Of a DNA stretch of 25,532 nt, positions 14,257 to 23,273 are shown piece by piece (the stretch's first letter is position 1; the number at the start of each line of letters is the position of its first letter). The notes under the pieces were generated by a model that was given only the letters and a program-made list of their open reading frames with translations, ran no database searches and had not been told where the DNA came from. The stretch lies in contig DBPW01000018.1 of assembly GCA_002305015.1 (NCBI GenBank), positions 56,301-81,832 on the forward strand, in the 5' to 3' direction. This DNA is from Bacteroidales bacterium UBA1410. Its GTDB lineage: Bacteria > Bacteroidota > Bacteroidia > Bacteroidales > Dysgonomonadaceae. Both the position numbers and the translations under genes were made by a program.

Positions 14257-17004
14257 TTAATACCACTTCAATGAATCGTATGGCGAACTGTGTTGCTGAT
14301 ATTTTAGATCTTGCAATAAAGAGGAGTTGGCACGGATAATGAAGTTATATGATCGATAGGGGCCTACAGGAATAAAACTAGCCGACATGCTCCAGCAGTG
14401 CAAGTTGCGTGTCAACGTACAATTCATATAAGAAAAGCGTTTGGTCTCAAAATTATAGTCGGTATTGAAAGTGAAATTCCAGTTTTTAGTAGGCTGAAGC
14501 GAACCGCTCAATCCAAAATTGTGCGTCAATTTTCCTTTATAATCCATTTTGTTTTTATCGAATTCCCCATATCCATAGCGCAGAGAATAATTAAAAGAGA
14601 GATTCCAGTTGATTTTGTTTTTTAAATACCCGTCACTATCATATTCCCCCATACCTTGATCTGAAGTTTCCAGTAAACTTTTTTGTTTTGCGTTATCACC
14701 CTGATTTTCCCCTGAGGTTTCGTCGTTAGCGAGATTGCCTGTGTCTTGTTTCGTACTTTCGTTTTCACTTGTTTGCTTATCTTTTTTCTCAAACCATTTC
14801 TTAAACGTATCTTGATTGAAAGAATAAGAAAAGGATGTACCTGTACTCATAAGTTTTCCTATACCTTTCCCGTTGAAAGCACGAAGTTTATCGACATGAA
14901 CCGGCCTTCCGTTGGAATCCAATTCATATAAGTAAGGATCCCATGTTGCGCTTAAACTTAATGTGTAGGATTTGCTGAGTTTGAGTCGCATACTGGTGTT
15001 GATATTGCTCCATTTCAAGGAATCGGCCATCATGTTGTAACTAAATCCGATATCCAGATCATCAATGAGGCTGATTTTTTGATAACCGGTAGAATCGTTC
15101 TCGTTGCGAATCTTCATTTCGAGATTGTTTTTAAAACTAAAGCCAATGCTTCCGTTTTCTCCACGAGGGGCTGTTCCGAACATCATTCGGGAATAGGGTG
15201 AATAAATGTAATCAACGTCATTGCCATACTCATCTTTATAGGTATATCTTTCATAAAAATTATAGCGAGATGCACTAAAATCCGGGGAATAGCTTAAACT
15301 GATGGATGGCGTAAAAACATGGCGAATGGCCTGTATTTTATTCCCGAAAATCTTCCATGGGGTATACATTCCGTAAAGTTTGGTATTGAAACTGATGGAG
15401 GTACTATAGTCATACACACGATTGAATCCGTATACCGTATCTGCTATCACATTCCTTTTTTGAATGGGATCCCATGCTTCTATGTAGCGCGAAGTGTACC
15501 ATCTTTCGTTATAATTAATTGAAGGGGATATCTGAATGTAATCGAAGACTGTAAATGTGGCACTTATCGGGATACTATGACGCATGCCATTTGTCCAATC
15601 CTTGATGATATTTGATTTAAGAAATTTATCTTCTTTGGTCGTGATGGAGTTCCTGAATTCTCCCGAGTAGCTCATCGATATTTTTTCGTACCACCGTTCG
15701 GCTCCCACAGCTTTTTTGCGTTTAAGCGGATAGATACGGCTCATGTTTACCGAAAAGTTGGGTAAAGTTACCGAAACTGTAGAATCTCGCGATATTTGAT
15801 TGATATTCATTGAAGCCGACAAGCTCCATGGTGAATTGGGAAATCGTTGTGTGAGGTTTACACTTGAACTTTTGGTGTTGGTTGTCGATTCCCGTGAATA
15901 TAATTGAGTCATATCGTTTTTTTCGTACTTGCTGGTAGAAAAATTTACGCTTGCCGACAACGTGCGATACATATTTGCTTTTGGATCTTGTGAATGCGTC
16001 CAACTAATGCGAAAGTCTTTGGAAACCGAATAATCGGGTAACCCTTTGTCTCCCAGAACCGTATTAAGATAGTAGGCATTGAAATTTCCGGAGAATTTGT
16101 ATCGTTTCCGGTAATTCGATTGGGCTCCGATTCCCCAGGTTCCTTTGGTATATATTTCTCCGGTGACAGCCAAATCGACATAATCGTTTATGGCAAAATA
16201 ATACCCACCATTGTGAAGATAAAATCCTCTCTCCATTTCATCTCCATAGGAGGGCATGATTACGCCGGAAGAATAGGTTTTGGTGAAAGGGAAAAAGGCG
16301 AAAGGTAAGACGACCGGAAACAAAGGTACATCTGCCACAACCAGCCATGCCGGCCCGGTAACAACGTCTTTTTCAGGACGTACTTTTGCTTTCGACAGAT
16401 TCAAATAGAAATGCGGATGTTCGTGCATATCACAGGTTGTATATTTTGCGTTCCGCATGTAAAACGAGTTGTCCGGATTTTTTTTTGCCTCATTAGCTAC
16501 GATATATCCTTCTCCTTGTTGTGTTACCACATGATTTATGAAGGCTTTTCCGGTTTTAAAGTTGTAGCTGACTTTTTTCATTTCGTACTGAGTACCATTT
16601 TCTTCAAAAACTGGATAACCAAATTCTTTGCCAACAGAATCTATACCAAACGTCGAAGAGATAATACTGTTATTTAAATCCATGCTAATGTATTCACCTT
16701 TGATGCTGATATTACCGTATTTTACGTCGGCATTACCATATAAGTGAACCATGTTATCTTTCGTAAAAACCAGTGAATCGGTAGCTGTATAATTAACAGG
16801 AGCTTCAAGGGTTTCTTTTTTTACTTTTGTTGTATCTGTTCTTACTGTATCTATCGGTGTTCTTACTGTATCTATCGGTGTGGTTGAGATGGAGTCGTTT
16901 TGGGATAACAAATTATTGCTCTCCTTTTTTATTTGTGCAAAAGGAGATTGAGAAAAAAAAGTGAATACTAAGAAAAAAAATACGCTTATTTCGAGATGTT
17001 TCAT
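14257..17004 (-). CDS. lptD: LptD-like outer-membrane LPS assembly protein
   Basis: A 915-residue outer-membrane protein expected to insert LPS, with LptE as plug. A Sec signal peptide (MKHLEISVFFFLVFTFFSQS, cleavage near FAQ at 22-24) precedes a Thr/Asp-rich linker containing an exact 7-residue duplication, TPIDTVR twice at 42-55. Residues about 70-200 match the OstA/LptA-like jellyroll (LYGNADVKYGNISIKGEYIS), then PLFPVVLPFAFFPFT marks the jellyroll-barrel junction, and the rest is a long run of alternating beta-barrel strands. A polar low-complexity insert lies at about 745-800. Only three cysteines are present: 191, 862 and 870. The gene stands alone between rarA and thrC with its own likely promoter. 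Confidence 0.85.
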   Translation of the reverse strand: MKHLEISVFFFLVFTFFSQSPFAQIKKESNNLLSQNDSISTTPIDTVRTPIDTVRTDTTKVKKETLEAPVNYTATDSLVFTKDNMVHLYGNADVKYGNISIKGEYISMDLNNSIISSTFGIDSVGKEFGYPVFEENGTQYEMKKVSYNFKTGKAFINHVVTQQGEGYIVANEAKKNPDNSFYMRNAKYTTCDMHEHPHFYLNLSKAKVRPEKDVVTGPAWLVVADVPLFPVVLPFAFFPFTKTYSSGVIMPSYGDEMERGFYLHNGGYYFAINDYVDLAVTGEIYTKGTWGIGAQSNYRKRYKFSGNFNAYYLNTVLGDKGLPDYSVSKDFRISWTHSQDPKANMYRTLSASVNFSTSKYEKNDMTQLYSRESTTNTKSSSVNLTQRFPNSPWSLSASMNINQISRDSTVSVTLPNFSVNMSRIYPLKRKKAVGAERWYEKISMSYSGEFRNSITTKEDKFLKSNIIKDWTNGMRHSIPISATFTVFDYIQISPSINYNERWYTSRYIEAWDPIQKRNVIADTVYGFNRVYDYSTSISFNTKLYGMYTPWKIFGNKIQAIRHVFTPSISLSYSPDFSASRYNFYERYTYKDEYGNDVDYIYSPYSRMMFGTAPRGENGSIGFSFKNNLEMKIRNENDSTGYQKISLIDDLDIGFSYNMMADSLKWSNINTSMRLKLSKSYTLSLSATWDPYLYELDSNGRPVHVDKLRAFNGKGIGKLMSTGTSFSYSFNQDTFKKWFEKKDKQTSENESTKQDTGNLANDETSGENQGDNAKQKSLLETSDQGMGEYDSDGYLKNKINWNLSFNYSLRYGYGEFDKNKMDYKGKLTHNFGLSGSLQPTKNWNFTFNTDYNFETKRFSYMNCTLTRNLHCWSMSASFIPVGPYRSYNFIIRANSSLLQDLKYQQHSSPYDSLKWY
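16838..16879 (+). repeat. Perfect 21-bp tandem duplication inside lptD
   Basis: Two identical, directly abutting 21-bp copies (16838-16858 and 16859-16879) encode TPIDTVR twice just after the LptD signal peptide. The frame is kept, as expected from replication slippage in a flexible linker. Confidence 0.9.
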
Positions 17005-17050
17005 TCAAAAATAGCCCGACAGCATGAATAATTAGTCCATTAATATGGAA

Positions 17051-17058
17051 CAAAAGTA
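17051..17058 (-). promoter_or_regulatory. -7 promoter element for lptD
   Basis: On the minus strand TACTTTTG fits TAnnTTTG exactly, 46 nt upstream of the lptD start. No TTTG lies at the right distance upstream (inside the end of thrC). A 5-bp dyad TCCAT-TAAT-ATGGA (17036-17049) covers the predicted transcript start. Confidence 0.4.
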
Positions 17059-17070
17059 TAAAAATAAAAT

Positions 17071-18375
17071 TTAAGTGAGATTGAATAAGGTTTTTTTAAA
17101 TGCATTATAATCATTCGAAAGTTGGACAGCTTGTTTTTTGCGTTGCATAAAAGCTGATAATCTCTCGGGAACCTCGACATTTTGACCTATGCATTCTTCT
17201 ACGGTTTCTTTAAATTTTGCCGGATGTGCAGTAGCAAGGAAAATACCGCTTTCGTCGGGTTTTTTCTCATCTTTTAAAGCCTGATATGCACAAGCTCCAT
17301 GAGGATCTAGTAGATATCCGGTTTTCTCGTAAACGGTACGGATCGTATTTTTGATTTCTTCATCGGAGTATGTCTTTCCTGAAATATCGTGTTGGATAGC
17401 TTTGTGTGATTGATTGTAAAGATCGAGAATGCGTTCAAAATTGCTGGGATTTCCAACATCCATTGCATTGGCAATGGTTTGAATCGAAGCTCGTGGATGG
17501 TAGTTGCCGCTATTGAGATATTCATAAAAAACATCGTTCCGATTGTTGGCAGCAATAAATCGTTTGACGGGTAGTCCCATTCTTTTCGCAAATAAACCGG
17601 CAGCCAGATTTCCCAAATTGCCACTCGGTACAGCGACGACTACATTATCTTCAAGCTGTTGTTTCGCCAATTGGGCATAGGCATAAAAATAGTAAATGGA
17701 TTGAGGCAAAAAGCGGGCAATATTAATGGAATTGGCTGAGGTAAGGTACATTTTTTTGTTGAGTTCTTCATCCACGAAAGCCGATTTTACCAATGCCTGG
17801 CAATCATCGAATGTTCCGGCGATTTCTAATGCAACAATATTCTGTCCCAGGGTGGTGAACTGCGCTTCTTGAATCTCGCTAACTTTACCTGAGGGATACA
17901 AAACAAACACCTGGATGCCTTCTACGCCTAAAAAACCATTGGCAACAGCACTTCCTGTGTCTCCTGACGTTGCAACCAATACTTTCACGCTGTCGTGATG
18001 TTGTTCTTTCACAAAATAGGATAACATGCGAGACATGAAACGCGCTCCAACGTCTTTAAAAGCAAATGTTGGTCCGTGAAAGAGTTCCAGAACATAAATG
18101 CCTTCTTCCACTTTTTTGAGCGGAATGTCGAAATTGAGTGCTTCAATTGCGATAGCGTCCAATTTTTCTTTATCAATATCTTCACCGAAGAATTTTTCGG
18201 AAACTATCTTTGCAATATCTGTTAAGCTGAGATTCCCGATTTTATCGAAAAAATCAGGAGACAACTTATTTATTTTTTCAGGCATATATAATCCCCTATC
18301 CGGTGCAAGTCCTTTTATTACGGCTTCTTGTAAAGAAGCATTGGGGGCAATATGTCTTGTACTGTAGTATTTCAT
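17071..18375 (-). CDS. thrC: Threonine synthase
   Basis: A 434-residue PLP enzyme converting O-phosphohomoserine to threonine. The PLP lysine is Lys107 in GPTFAFKDVGARFM; the phosphate-binding loop is seen in ATSGDTGSAVANGF and the second ligand region in VPSGNLGNLAAG. The N-terminus (MKYYSTRHIAPNASLQEAVI) is typical of the longer bacterial/fungal-type enzymes. It is the last gene of the thrA-aPGM-thrC operon, starting 1 nt after the preceding stop. No terminator is visible in the 66 nt before lptD. Confidence 0.95.
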   Translation of the reverse strand: MKYYSTRHIAPNASLQEAVIKGLAPDRGLYMPEKINKLSPDFFDKIGNLSLTDIAKIVSEKFFGEDIDKEKLDAIAIEALNFDIPLKKVEEGIYVLELFHGPTFAFKDVGARFMSRMLSYFVKEQHHDSVKVLVATSGDTGSAVANGFLGVEGIQVFVLYPSGKVSEIQEAQFTTLGQNIVALEIAGTFDDCQALVKSAFVDEELNKKMYLTSANSINIARFLPQSIYYFYAYAQLAKQQLEDNVVVAVPSGNLGNLAAGLFAKRMGLPVKRFIAANNRNDVFYEYLNSGNYHPRASIQTIANAMDVGNPSNFERILDLYNQSHKAIQHDISGKTYSDEEIKNTIRTVYEKTGYLLDPHGACAYQALKDEKKPDESGIFLATAHPAKFKETVEECIGQNVEVPERLSAFMQRKKQAVQLSNDYNAFKKTLFNLT

Positions 18376-18376
18376 T

Positions 18377-19591
18377 TTATGATTGTTCTGAAAATAATGT
18401 TTTTATAAATTCGTCGCCATGCAATAGGCCGTAGCTTCCCTTTCGAGCCGCAAATTCGTCATACGTCATCACATCATCCGGTTTTATGTTTCGGTGATAG
18501 ATTACAAAGGGAACAGCTCCTCGAGTGTGAGTGCGGATAGCGCAAGGAGTTGGATGATCAGGCAAAACGGCAATGGTAACCGGCTCGTTCATTTTCTCAA
18601 TTTCTTCATAAATGGGTTTTACAATTCGTGAATCCAGGTTTTCAATGGTTTTTATTTTTAGCGGCACGTTACCTTCATGCCCTGCTTCATCACTGGCTTC
18701 AATATGAAGGTAAACAAAATCTTTTTCTTTTAGTGCTTTTATGGCAGCTTGAGCTTTGCCTTCATAATTCGTATCATATAATCCTGTGGCACCTTCTACC
18801 ATTATCACTTCCAATCCGGCATAAACGCCGATTCCGCGAATCAAATCTACAGCTGAGATAACTGCTCCGCTTTTTATCGGGAACATATCTTTCAAAGGTT
18901 TCATTGCGGGTCTGTAGCCGGGAGACCACGGCCAGATACTATTGGCCGGATCTTTCCCTTCGGCTTTGCGTTTACGGTTAATGGGATGGTTTTCCAATAA
19001 ACGCTGAGAAGCAAAAATGAGATCGTTAAGTTGATCAGCAGTTGCTTTTGAAGGTTCATCCATCGGCGTTATTAGCGAGGGCCGGAACGGTTTTTCAGGG
19101 ATGTCGTGGGGAGGTGTGCATAGGATGTTTTTGTTGCCTCCTTTCATCTTCAATAAATGTCGATACGAGACGCCTGGATAAAAACTGATGGTTTCATCTC
19201 CCAGTTTCTCGTTAAGAAAAGCAATGAGCTCCTTTGCTTCAGCAGTTGAAATGTGTCCCGCGGAATGGTTTTTTAAAAGATCTCCTTCTATACATACCAG
19301 GTTACAGCGCATAGCCATTTCTCCCGGCAGAATGTCGACTCCCATGCTGGCAGCTTCCAAAACGCCACGTCCTTCGTAAACATGAGGGATATCATATCCC
19401 AATACGGATAAATTTGCGATCTCGCTACCGGGGGGGAATCCATCGGGAACCGTATCAAGCAGTCCGTTGCGGCCTTTGGCAGCCAATAAATCCATATAAG
19501 GGGTGTGGGCAGCTTGTAATGGCGTTTTATTTCCCAGGTTTTCAATGGGCTCATCTGCCATGCCGTCGCCAAGTATAATGATATATTTCAT
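18377..19591 (-). CDS. aPGM-family protein, probable homoserine kinase substitute (annotated as cofactor-independent phosphoglycerate mutase)
   Basis: A 404-residue member of the archaeal-type cofactor-independent phosphoglycerate mutase family (alkaline-phosphatase superfamily). Metal-site residues are visible: Asp9 in ILGDGMAD, the nucleophile region GSEIANLSVLGYD with Ser56, HIEASDEAGHEGN, and VLPDHPTP. It sits between thrA and thrC with gaps of 11 and 1 nt, and the window holds no GHMP-type homoserine kinase (thrB). Families like this at this position have been proposed as functional replacements of homoserine kinase in Bacteroidetes; that is established mainly by context, so the catalytic claim here is inference. 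Glycolytic phosphoglycerate mutase activity is the alternative. Confidence 0.8.
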   Translation of the reverse strand: MKYIIILGDGMADEPIENLGNKTPLQAAHTPYMDLLAAKGRNGLLDTVPDGFPPGSEIANLSVLGYDIPHVYEGRGVLEAASMGVDILPGEMAMRCNLVCIEGDLLKNHSAGHISTAEAKELIAFLNEKLGDETISFYPGVSYRHLLKMKGGNKNILCTPPHDIPEKPFRPSLITPMDEPSKATADQLNDLIFASQRLLENHPINRKRKAEGKDPANSIWPWSPGYRPAMKPLKDMFPIKSGAVISAVDLIRGIGVYAGLEVIMVEGATGLYDTNYEGKAQAAIKALKEKDFVYLHIEASDEAGHEGNVPLKIKTIENLDSRIVKPIYEEIEKMNEPVTIAVLPDHPTPCAIRTHTRGAVPFVIYHRNIKPDDVMTYDEFAARKGSYGLLHGDEFIKTLFSEQS

Positions 19592-19602
19592 AATAAAAAT
19601 AA

Positions 19603-22047
19603 TTATCGGATGTTTGCAATGGAAATGATATCCGAAAAAACGCCTGCTGCCGTAACGTTGGCACCTGCGCCATATCCTTTTATTACCATGGGGTATTCGT
19701 TGTAACGTTCTGTTGTGATCATGATGATATTGTTGCTCCCTTCCAAATCGAAAAAAGGATGTCCTTGCCCTACTTCACGGAGCCCTACTTCACATTGTCC
19801 ATTTTCGTAAATAGCTACGAAACGAAGTTTTTTGCCTTCCTCTTCGAGCTTTTTTCTCCGAATTTCGAATACTTCATCCATTTCGGGTAGGGTTTCCCAG
19901 AATTCATCCAAGGATCCTTCAAAATATTTTTTAGGAATAAATAATTCCTTTTTTACATCACTTTGTTCAACCTTGGCACCTGCTTCGCGAGAGAGGATTA
20001 CCAATTTGCGAATTACATCGAGTCCGCTCAAATCAATCCGAGGATCGGGTTCGGCATAATGGGCATCAACAGCCATACGGACGGCTTTACTAAAAGGAAT
20101 ATCTTCGCTTAGCGTGTTGAAGATGAAATTCAATGTGCCTGAAAGCACAGCTTCCAGTTTTATGATTTTATCGCCCGAATTGATGAGCGAATTCATTGTA
20201 TTAATTATGGGAAGTCCGGCTCCCACATTGGTCTCGAAAAGAAATTTTACACCCGACTTTCGGGCAGTTTCTTTTAAACGGCGATACGTTTCGTATGAGG
20301 ATGAAGTGGCAATTTTGTTTGCTGTGACTACAGATATATTTTTCGACATTAATTCTTCATACAGATCAGATATTTCTTTGCTCGCCGTACAATCCACAAA
20401 AACGGCATTAAAGATGTTCATTTTTAGTATTTCGTCCCGAATAATAGCAGGCGAACTTTTTATGCCGCTTGCAGCCAGTTCTTTTTGATAATTGTCGAGA
20501 GATATACCTTCCCTGTTAAACAAGGCTTTACGGCTATTAGCTATACCCACAATATTGATGCGTAATTTGTTCTGCTCTTCAAGGGTATGTTTTTGTTGGC
20601 GTATTTGGGAGAGTAGGTTATTCCCTACCGTACCGGTTCCGACGACAAACAGATTCAGCTCCTGAAAAGGGGAGAGAAAGAATGAGTCGTGTATCACATT
20701 CAATGCTTTTTTTAAGTCATTCTTCGAAATTACACATGAAATATTGGTTTCCGAGGCTCCTTGAGCGAGTGCTACCACACTGATACCGCTTCGGCCTAAT
20801 GTGCCGAAAAATTTTCCTGCGATTCCCGGAACATGTTTCATGTTTTGTCCTACTATAGCTATAGTTGAAAGATCATATTCAACCGTAATTTCATTGATAC
20901 TTCCCCTTGCGATTTCTTGGGCAAATTCTTTGTTTAGTACTTTTTGAGCAAGTGCGGCATCTTGTGTTCTGACGCCAATTGAGGTGCTGCTTTCCGATGA
21001 TGCTTGTGAAACAAGAAAAACACTTATCCCGCTGTTTGCCAGTGCTGTAAAAATGCGTTTATTTACTCCGATCACGCCTACCATGCCTAATCCTTGTATA
21101 GTTATCAATGCTGTATCTTTAATAGACGAAATACCTTTGATAATTTTTCCATTGCGTTTAGGCTCTATATTGCGAATGAGGGTTCCTCCCGATTGAGGAT
21201 TAAATGTATTTTTTATACGGATGGGAATATTTTTGTGATACACGGGAAAAATTGTGGGAGGATAAATCACTTTTGCTCCAAAATTCGATAATTCGATTGC
21301 TTCGATAAACGAGAGTTCATCGATCACATAAGCCGACTTAATGATTTTGGGATCGGCAGTCATAAAACCATCGACATCTGTCCATATTTCAAGGGCTGAA
21401 GCATCCATTGCTGCCGCTATAAGTGCTGCTGTATAATCCGATCCGCCACGACCAAGATTGGTAATGTCGTTTTCTTCGCTACTCGATGAAATAAATCCGG
21501 GTACCAGCATTACCTTTGGAAGGGGAGATTCTGAAAATGTTTTCTTAATCAGTTCGTAACAAAGGGGAATATTGGGAATATGGCTGTTGAACTGGCTTGA
21601 AGTTTTAATGAACTGCGTTGGATCATAAAGCTTGGCTCCATCGATTACTTTACTGATAATAAGCGAAGATAATCGTTCGCCGTAGCTCACAATTTTATCG
21701 GATGTTTTTTGCGACAAATCGCCGATGAGAAATACACCACGTAAAATGTTTCGTAAATCATCATACAAGATCTGTATTTTTTGTTTTACTTCTTCTTTTT
21801 CTTGGCTTGAGATTATCATTTTTTCTATCATTTCTTCGTGCATAAGAATGACTTCTTCCAAAATGGTTTTGTAACCGGCATTCGACTTTACTGCAAAATC
21901 GGCTGCAAGTAAAAGTCTGTCGGTAACCCCGCCAAATGCCGAAACAACGACAATTACCGGCTCTATTTCTGATTCGATAATTTTTTTTACGATCTGCAAA
22001 CCCTCGGGAGTTCCTACCGAAGTCCCGCCAAATTTCATAACTTTCAT
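19603..22047 (-). CDS. thrA: Bifunctional aspartate kinase / homoserine dehydrogenase
   Basis: An 814-residue fusion enzyme catalysing the first and third steps from aspartate to threonine and methionine. The kinase domain opens with KFGGTSVG (5-12) and has the NLGRGGSDYTA block at 197-207; tandem ACT regulatory domains cover about 312-450, predicting feedback control, probably by threonine; the dehydrogenase domain begins with the NAD(P)-binding VVGTGTVGNN (468-477) and contains VTANKIA and GTLNFIFN. Length matches the E. coli ThrA type. It is first in thrA-aPGM-thrC and carries a long leader with a candidate leader peptide. The ATG at 22047 gives the standard N-terminus. Confidence 0.96.
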   Translation of the reverse strand: MKVMKFGGTSVGTPEGLQIVKKIIESEIEPVIVVVSAFGGVTDRLLLAADFAVKSNAGYKTILEEVILMHEEMIEKMIISSQEKEEVKQKIQILYDDLRNILRGVFLIGDLSQKTSDKIVSYGERLSSLIISKVIDGAKLYDPTQFIKTSSQFNSHIPNIPLCYELIKKTFSESPLPKVMLVPGFISSSSEENDITNLGRGGSDYTAALIAAAMDASALEIWTDVDGFMTADPKIIKSAYVIDELSFIEAIELSNFGAKVIYPPTIFPVYHKNIPIRIKNTFNPQSGGTLIRNIEPKRNGKIIKGISSIKDTALITIQGLGMVGVIGVNKRIFTALANSGISVFLVSQASSESSTSIGVRTQDAALAQKVLNKEFAQEIARGSINEITVEYDLSTIAIVGQNMKHVPGIAGKFFGTLGRSGISVVALAQGASETNISCVISKNDLKKALNVIHDSFFLSPFQELNLFVVGTGTVGNNLLSQIRQQKHTLEEQNKLRINIVGIANSRKALFNREGISLDNYQKELAASGIKSSPAIIRDEILKMNIFNAVFVDCTASKEISDLYEELMSKNISVVTANKIATSSSYETYRRLKETARKSGVKFLFETNVGAGLPIINTMNSLINSGDKIIKLEAVLSGTLNFIFNTLSEDIPFSKAVRMAVDAHYAEPDPRIDLSGLDVIRKLVILSREAGAKVEQSDVKKELFIPKKYFEGSLDEFWETLPEMDEVFEIRRKKLEEEGKKLRFVAIYENGQCEVGLREVGQGHPFFDLEGSNNIIMITTERYNEYPMVIKGYGAGANVTAAGVFSDIISIANIR

Positions 22048-22176
22048 GTTGATTATGAATGATTAACCCGTTTTGGTTTTAACGGCAATTGAATATTAAA
22101 GAATAAAGGAATGTTTTTGAAAATGAGAACCGAACGGTTCGTGAAAACAAGAAATTGTTTGCGGAAAAATAAAATA

Positions 22177-22248
22177 TCAGATAACCCCCCAAGGGGTCAT
22201 TGTCATTGAGGAAAGGGTTTGAACGTATGTTGAATAAAAATTATTCAT
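22177..22248 (-). CDS. Candidate threonine-operon leader peptide (23 codons)
   Basis: A short frame from ATG at 22248 to TGA at 22177-22179. Of 23 residues four are Thr (codons 7, 11, 16, 18), two are internal Met (15, 17) giving a TMT run, and the last is Ile, all amino acids fed by thrA. It begins about 14 nt after the predicted transcript start, as classical leader peptides do. A hairpin ACCCC-TTGG-GGGGT (22184-22197) overlaps codons 18-22 and is followed by a T-rich stretch at about 22163-22176. Thr enrichment is modest and the T-run is about 8 nt from the stem, so a standard attenuator is not proved. It could be a chance frame. Confidence 0.35.
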   Translation of the reverse strand: MNNFYSTYVQTLSSMTMTPWGVI

Positions 22249-22268
22249 TGGCGACGTTTTATTTGTTG

Positions 22269-22299
22269 CAAAGATAGGCTTTTATCGGATAAAATGAAA
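22269..22299 (-). promoter_or_regulatory. thr operon promoter (Bacteroidetes type)
   Basis: Minus-strand TATCTTTG at 22269-22276 fits TAnnTTTG exactly; TTTC at 22296-22299 stands at the -33 position with 19-nt spacing. The predicted start near 22262 leaves an unusually long leader of about 215 nt before thrA. Apart from the candidate leader peptide and two small hairpins (the second, GAACC-GTTC-GGTTC, near 22126-22141), the leader shows no gene. Confidence 0.6.
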
Positions 22300-22366
22300 T
22301 AAAAAATGAAAAAAATTTTAGCTATAATCTATAACACTATTTTTATTTATGGATAAGAGCAGGTTA

Positions 22367-22410
22367 AAAAACAAAAACCATCTTTCTGATGAAAGACGGT
22401 TTTTGTTTTT
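22367..22410 (-). terminator. Terminator of the rplM-rpsI-rpsB-tsf operon
   Basis: Arms at 22391-22410 and 22367-22386 form a 20-bp stem around a 4-nt loop, ending in a T run on the minus strand. The single imperfect position is a G-U pair in the minus-strand RNA but an A-C mismatch on the plus strand, which shows the structure is kept for minus-strand transcription. It lies 16 nt after the tsf stop. Confidence 0.9.
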
Positions 22411-22425
22411 ATAATCGAAAATGAA

Positions 22426-23247
22426 TTATGCATTTAGAGAAACACGTTTAAAATCAACAACCTCCAAATCTTTATCGTGTTGTTTTAGAAATTCGCCAAC
22501 AGTTAATTTATTATCTTTTATGTATTCTTGCTGCAACAAAGTAACTTCTTTGTAAAATTTCTGCAAGGCACCTTCGGCAATTCTGTCCAACAAATTATCG
22601 GGTTTACCTGCTTCCCGAGCTTTTTCCCGTGCAATTTCCAATTCTTTTTCCTTAACTTCGGCAGGTATACCTTCCGGAGTTATGGATATGGGATTCATAG
22701 CTGCAATTTGCATGGCTATATCTTTTGCAACCTGCTCATCCACATTGGGTTTGTTGAAACCCACTATAGTTGCCAGCTTATTTCCCATATGCACATATGC
22801 GGTAACGTAAGGTGCTGAAATATGTTCGTAGTATCCCAGCTCAATTTTTTCGCCTGTTGCTCCAATTTTATCGGTAATGAGATCTGCAATTGTTCCTTTA
22901 GGGAGTTGAATTGCAAGCAATTCATCCAACGTTTCGGGCTTGTTCTCCATCGCTGCATCCAGTATTTGCTGCGTAAGAGCAACAAATTCGGCATTCTTTG
23001 CTACAAAATCGGTTTCGCACTGTAATGCTACGATTGCAGCAAAATTGTTTTCAGCTTTGGCAAGAACGCATCCTTCGGATGCTTCGCGATCTTCGCGTTT
23101 TGCTGCGACTGCCTGCCCTTTTTTCCGGATGATTTCCATCGCTTTATCAAAATCTCCGTTTGCTTCGGTCAATGCATTTTTGCAATCCATCATCCCCGCC
23201 CCTGTCATTTTGCGAAGATGCTGGATCTCTGCCATTGTAATTGCCAT
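22426..23247 (-). CDS. tsf: Translation elongation factor Ts
   Basis: A 273-residue nucleotide exchange factor for EF-Tu. The N-terminal UBA-like part includes LRKMTGAGMMDCKNALTEAN, and the core has the EF-Tu-contacting CETDFVAKN block. Length is usual for Bacteroidetes. It follows rpsB by 26 nt and is the last gene before a strong terminator. Confidence 0.97.
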   Translation of the reverse strand: MAITMAEIQHLRKMTGAGMMDCKNALTEANGDFDKAMEIIRKKGQAVAAKREDREASEGCVLAKAENNFAAIVALQCETDFVAKNAEFVALTQQILDAAMENKPETLDELLAIQLPKGTIADLITDKIGATGEKIELGYYEHISAPYVTAYVHMGNKLATIVGFNKPNVDEQVAKDIAMQIAAMNPISITPEGIPAEVKEKELEIAREKAREAGKPDNLLDRIAEGALQKFYKEVTLLQQEYIKDNKLTVGEFLKQHDKDLEVVDFKRVSLNA

Positions 23248-23273
23248 AATATATTATCCTTTTTTGTTATTAT

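Noticed and set aside
14327..14344. TTGGCACG inside lptD, resembling a sigma-54 -24 element
   Set aside because: The -12 part (TTGC) is absent at the right spacing, and it lies at the 3' end of lptD coding sequence.
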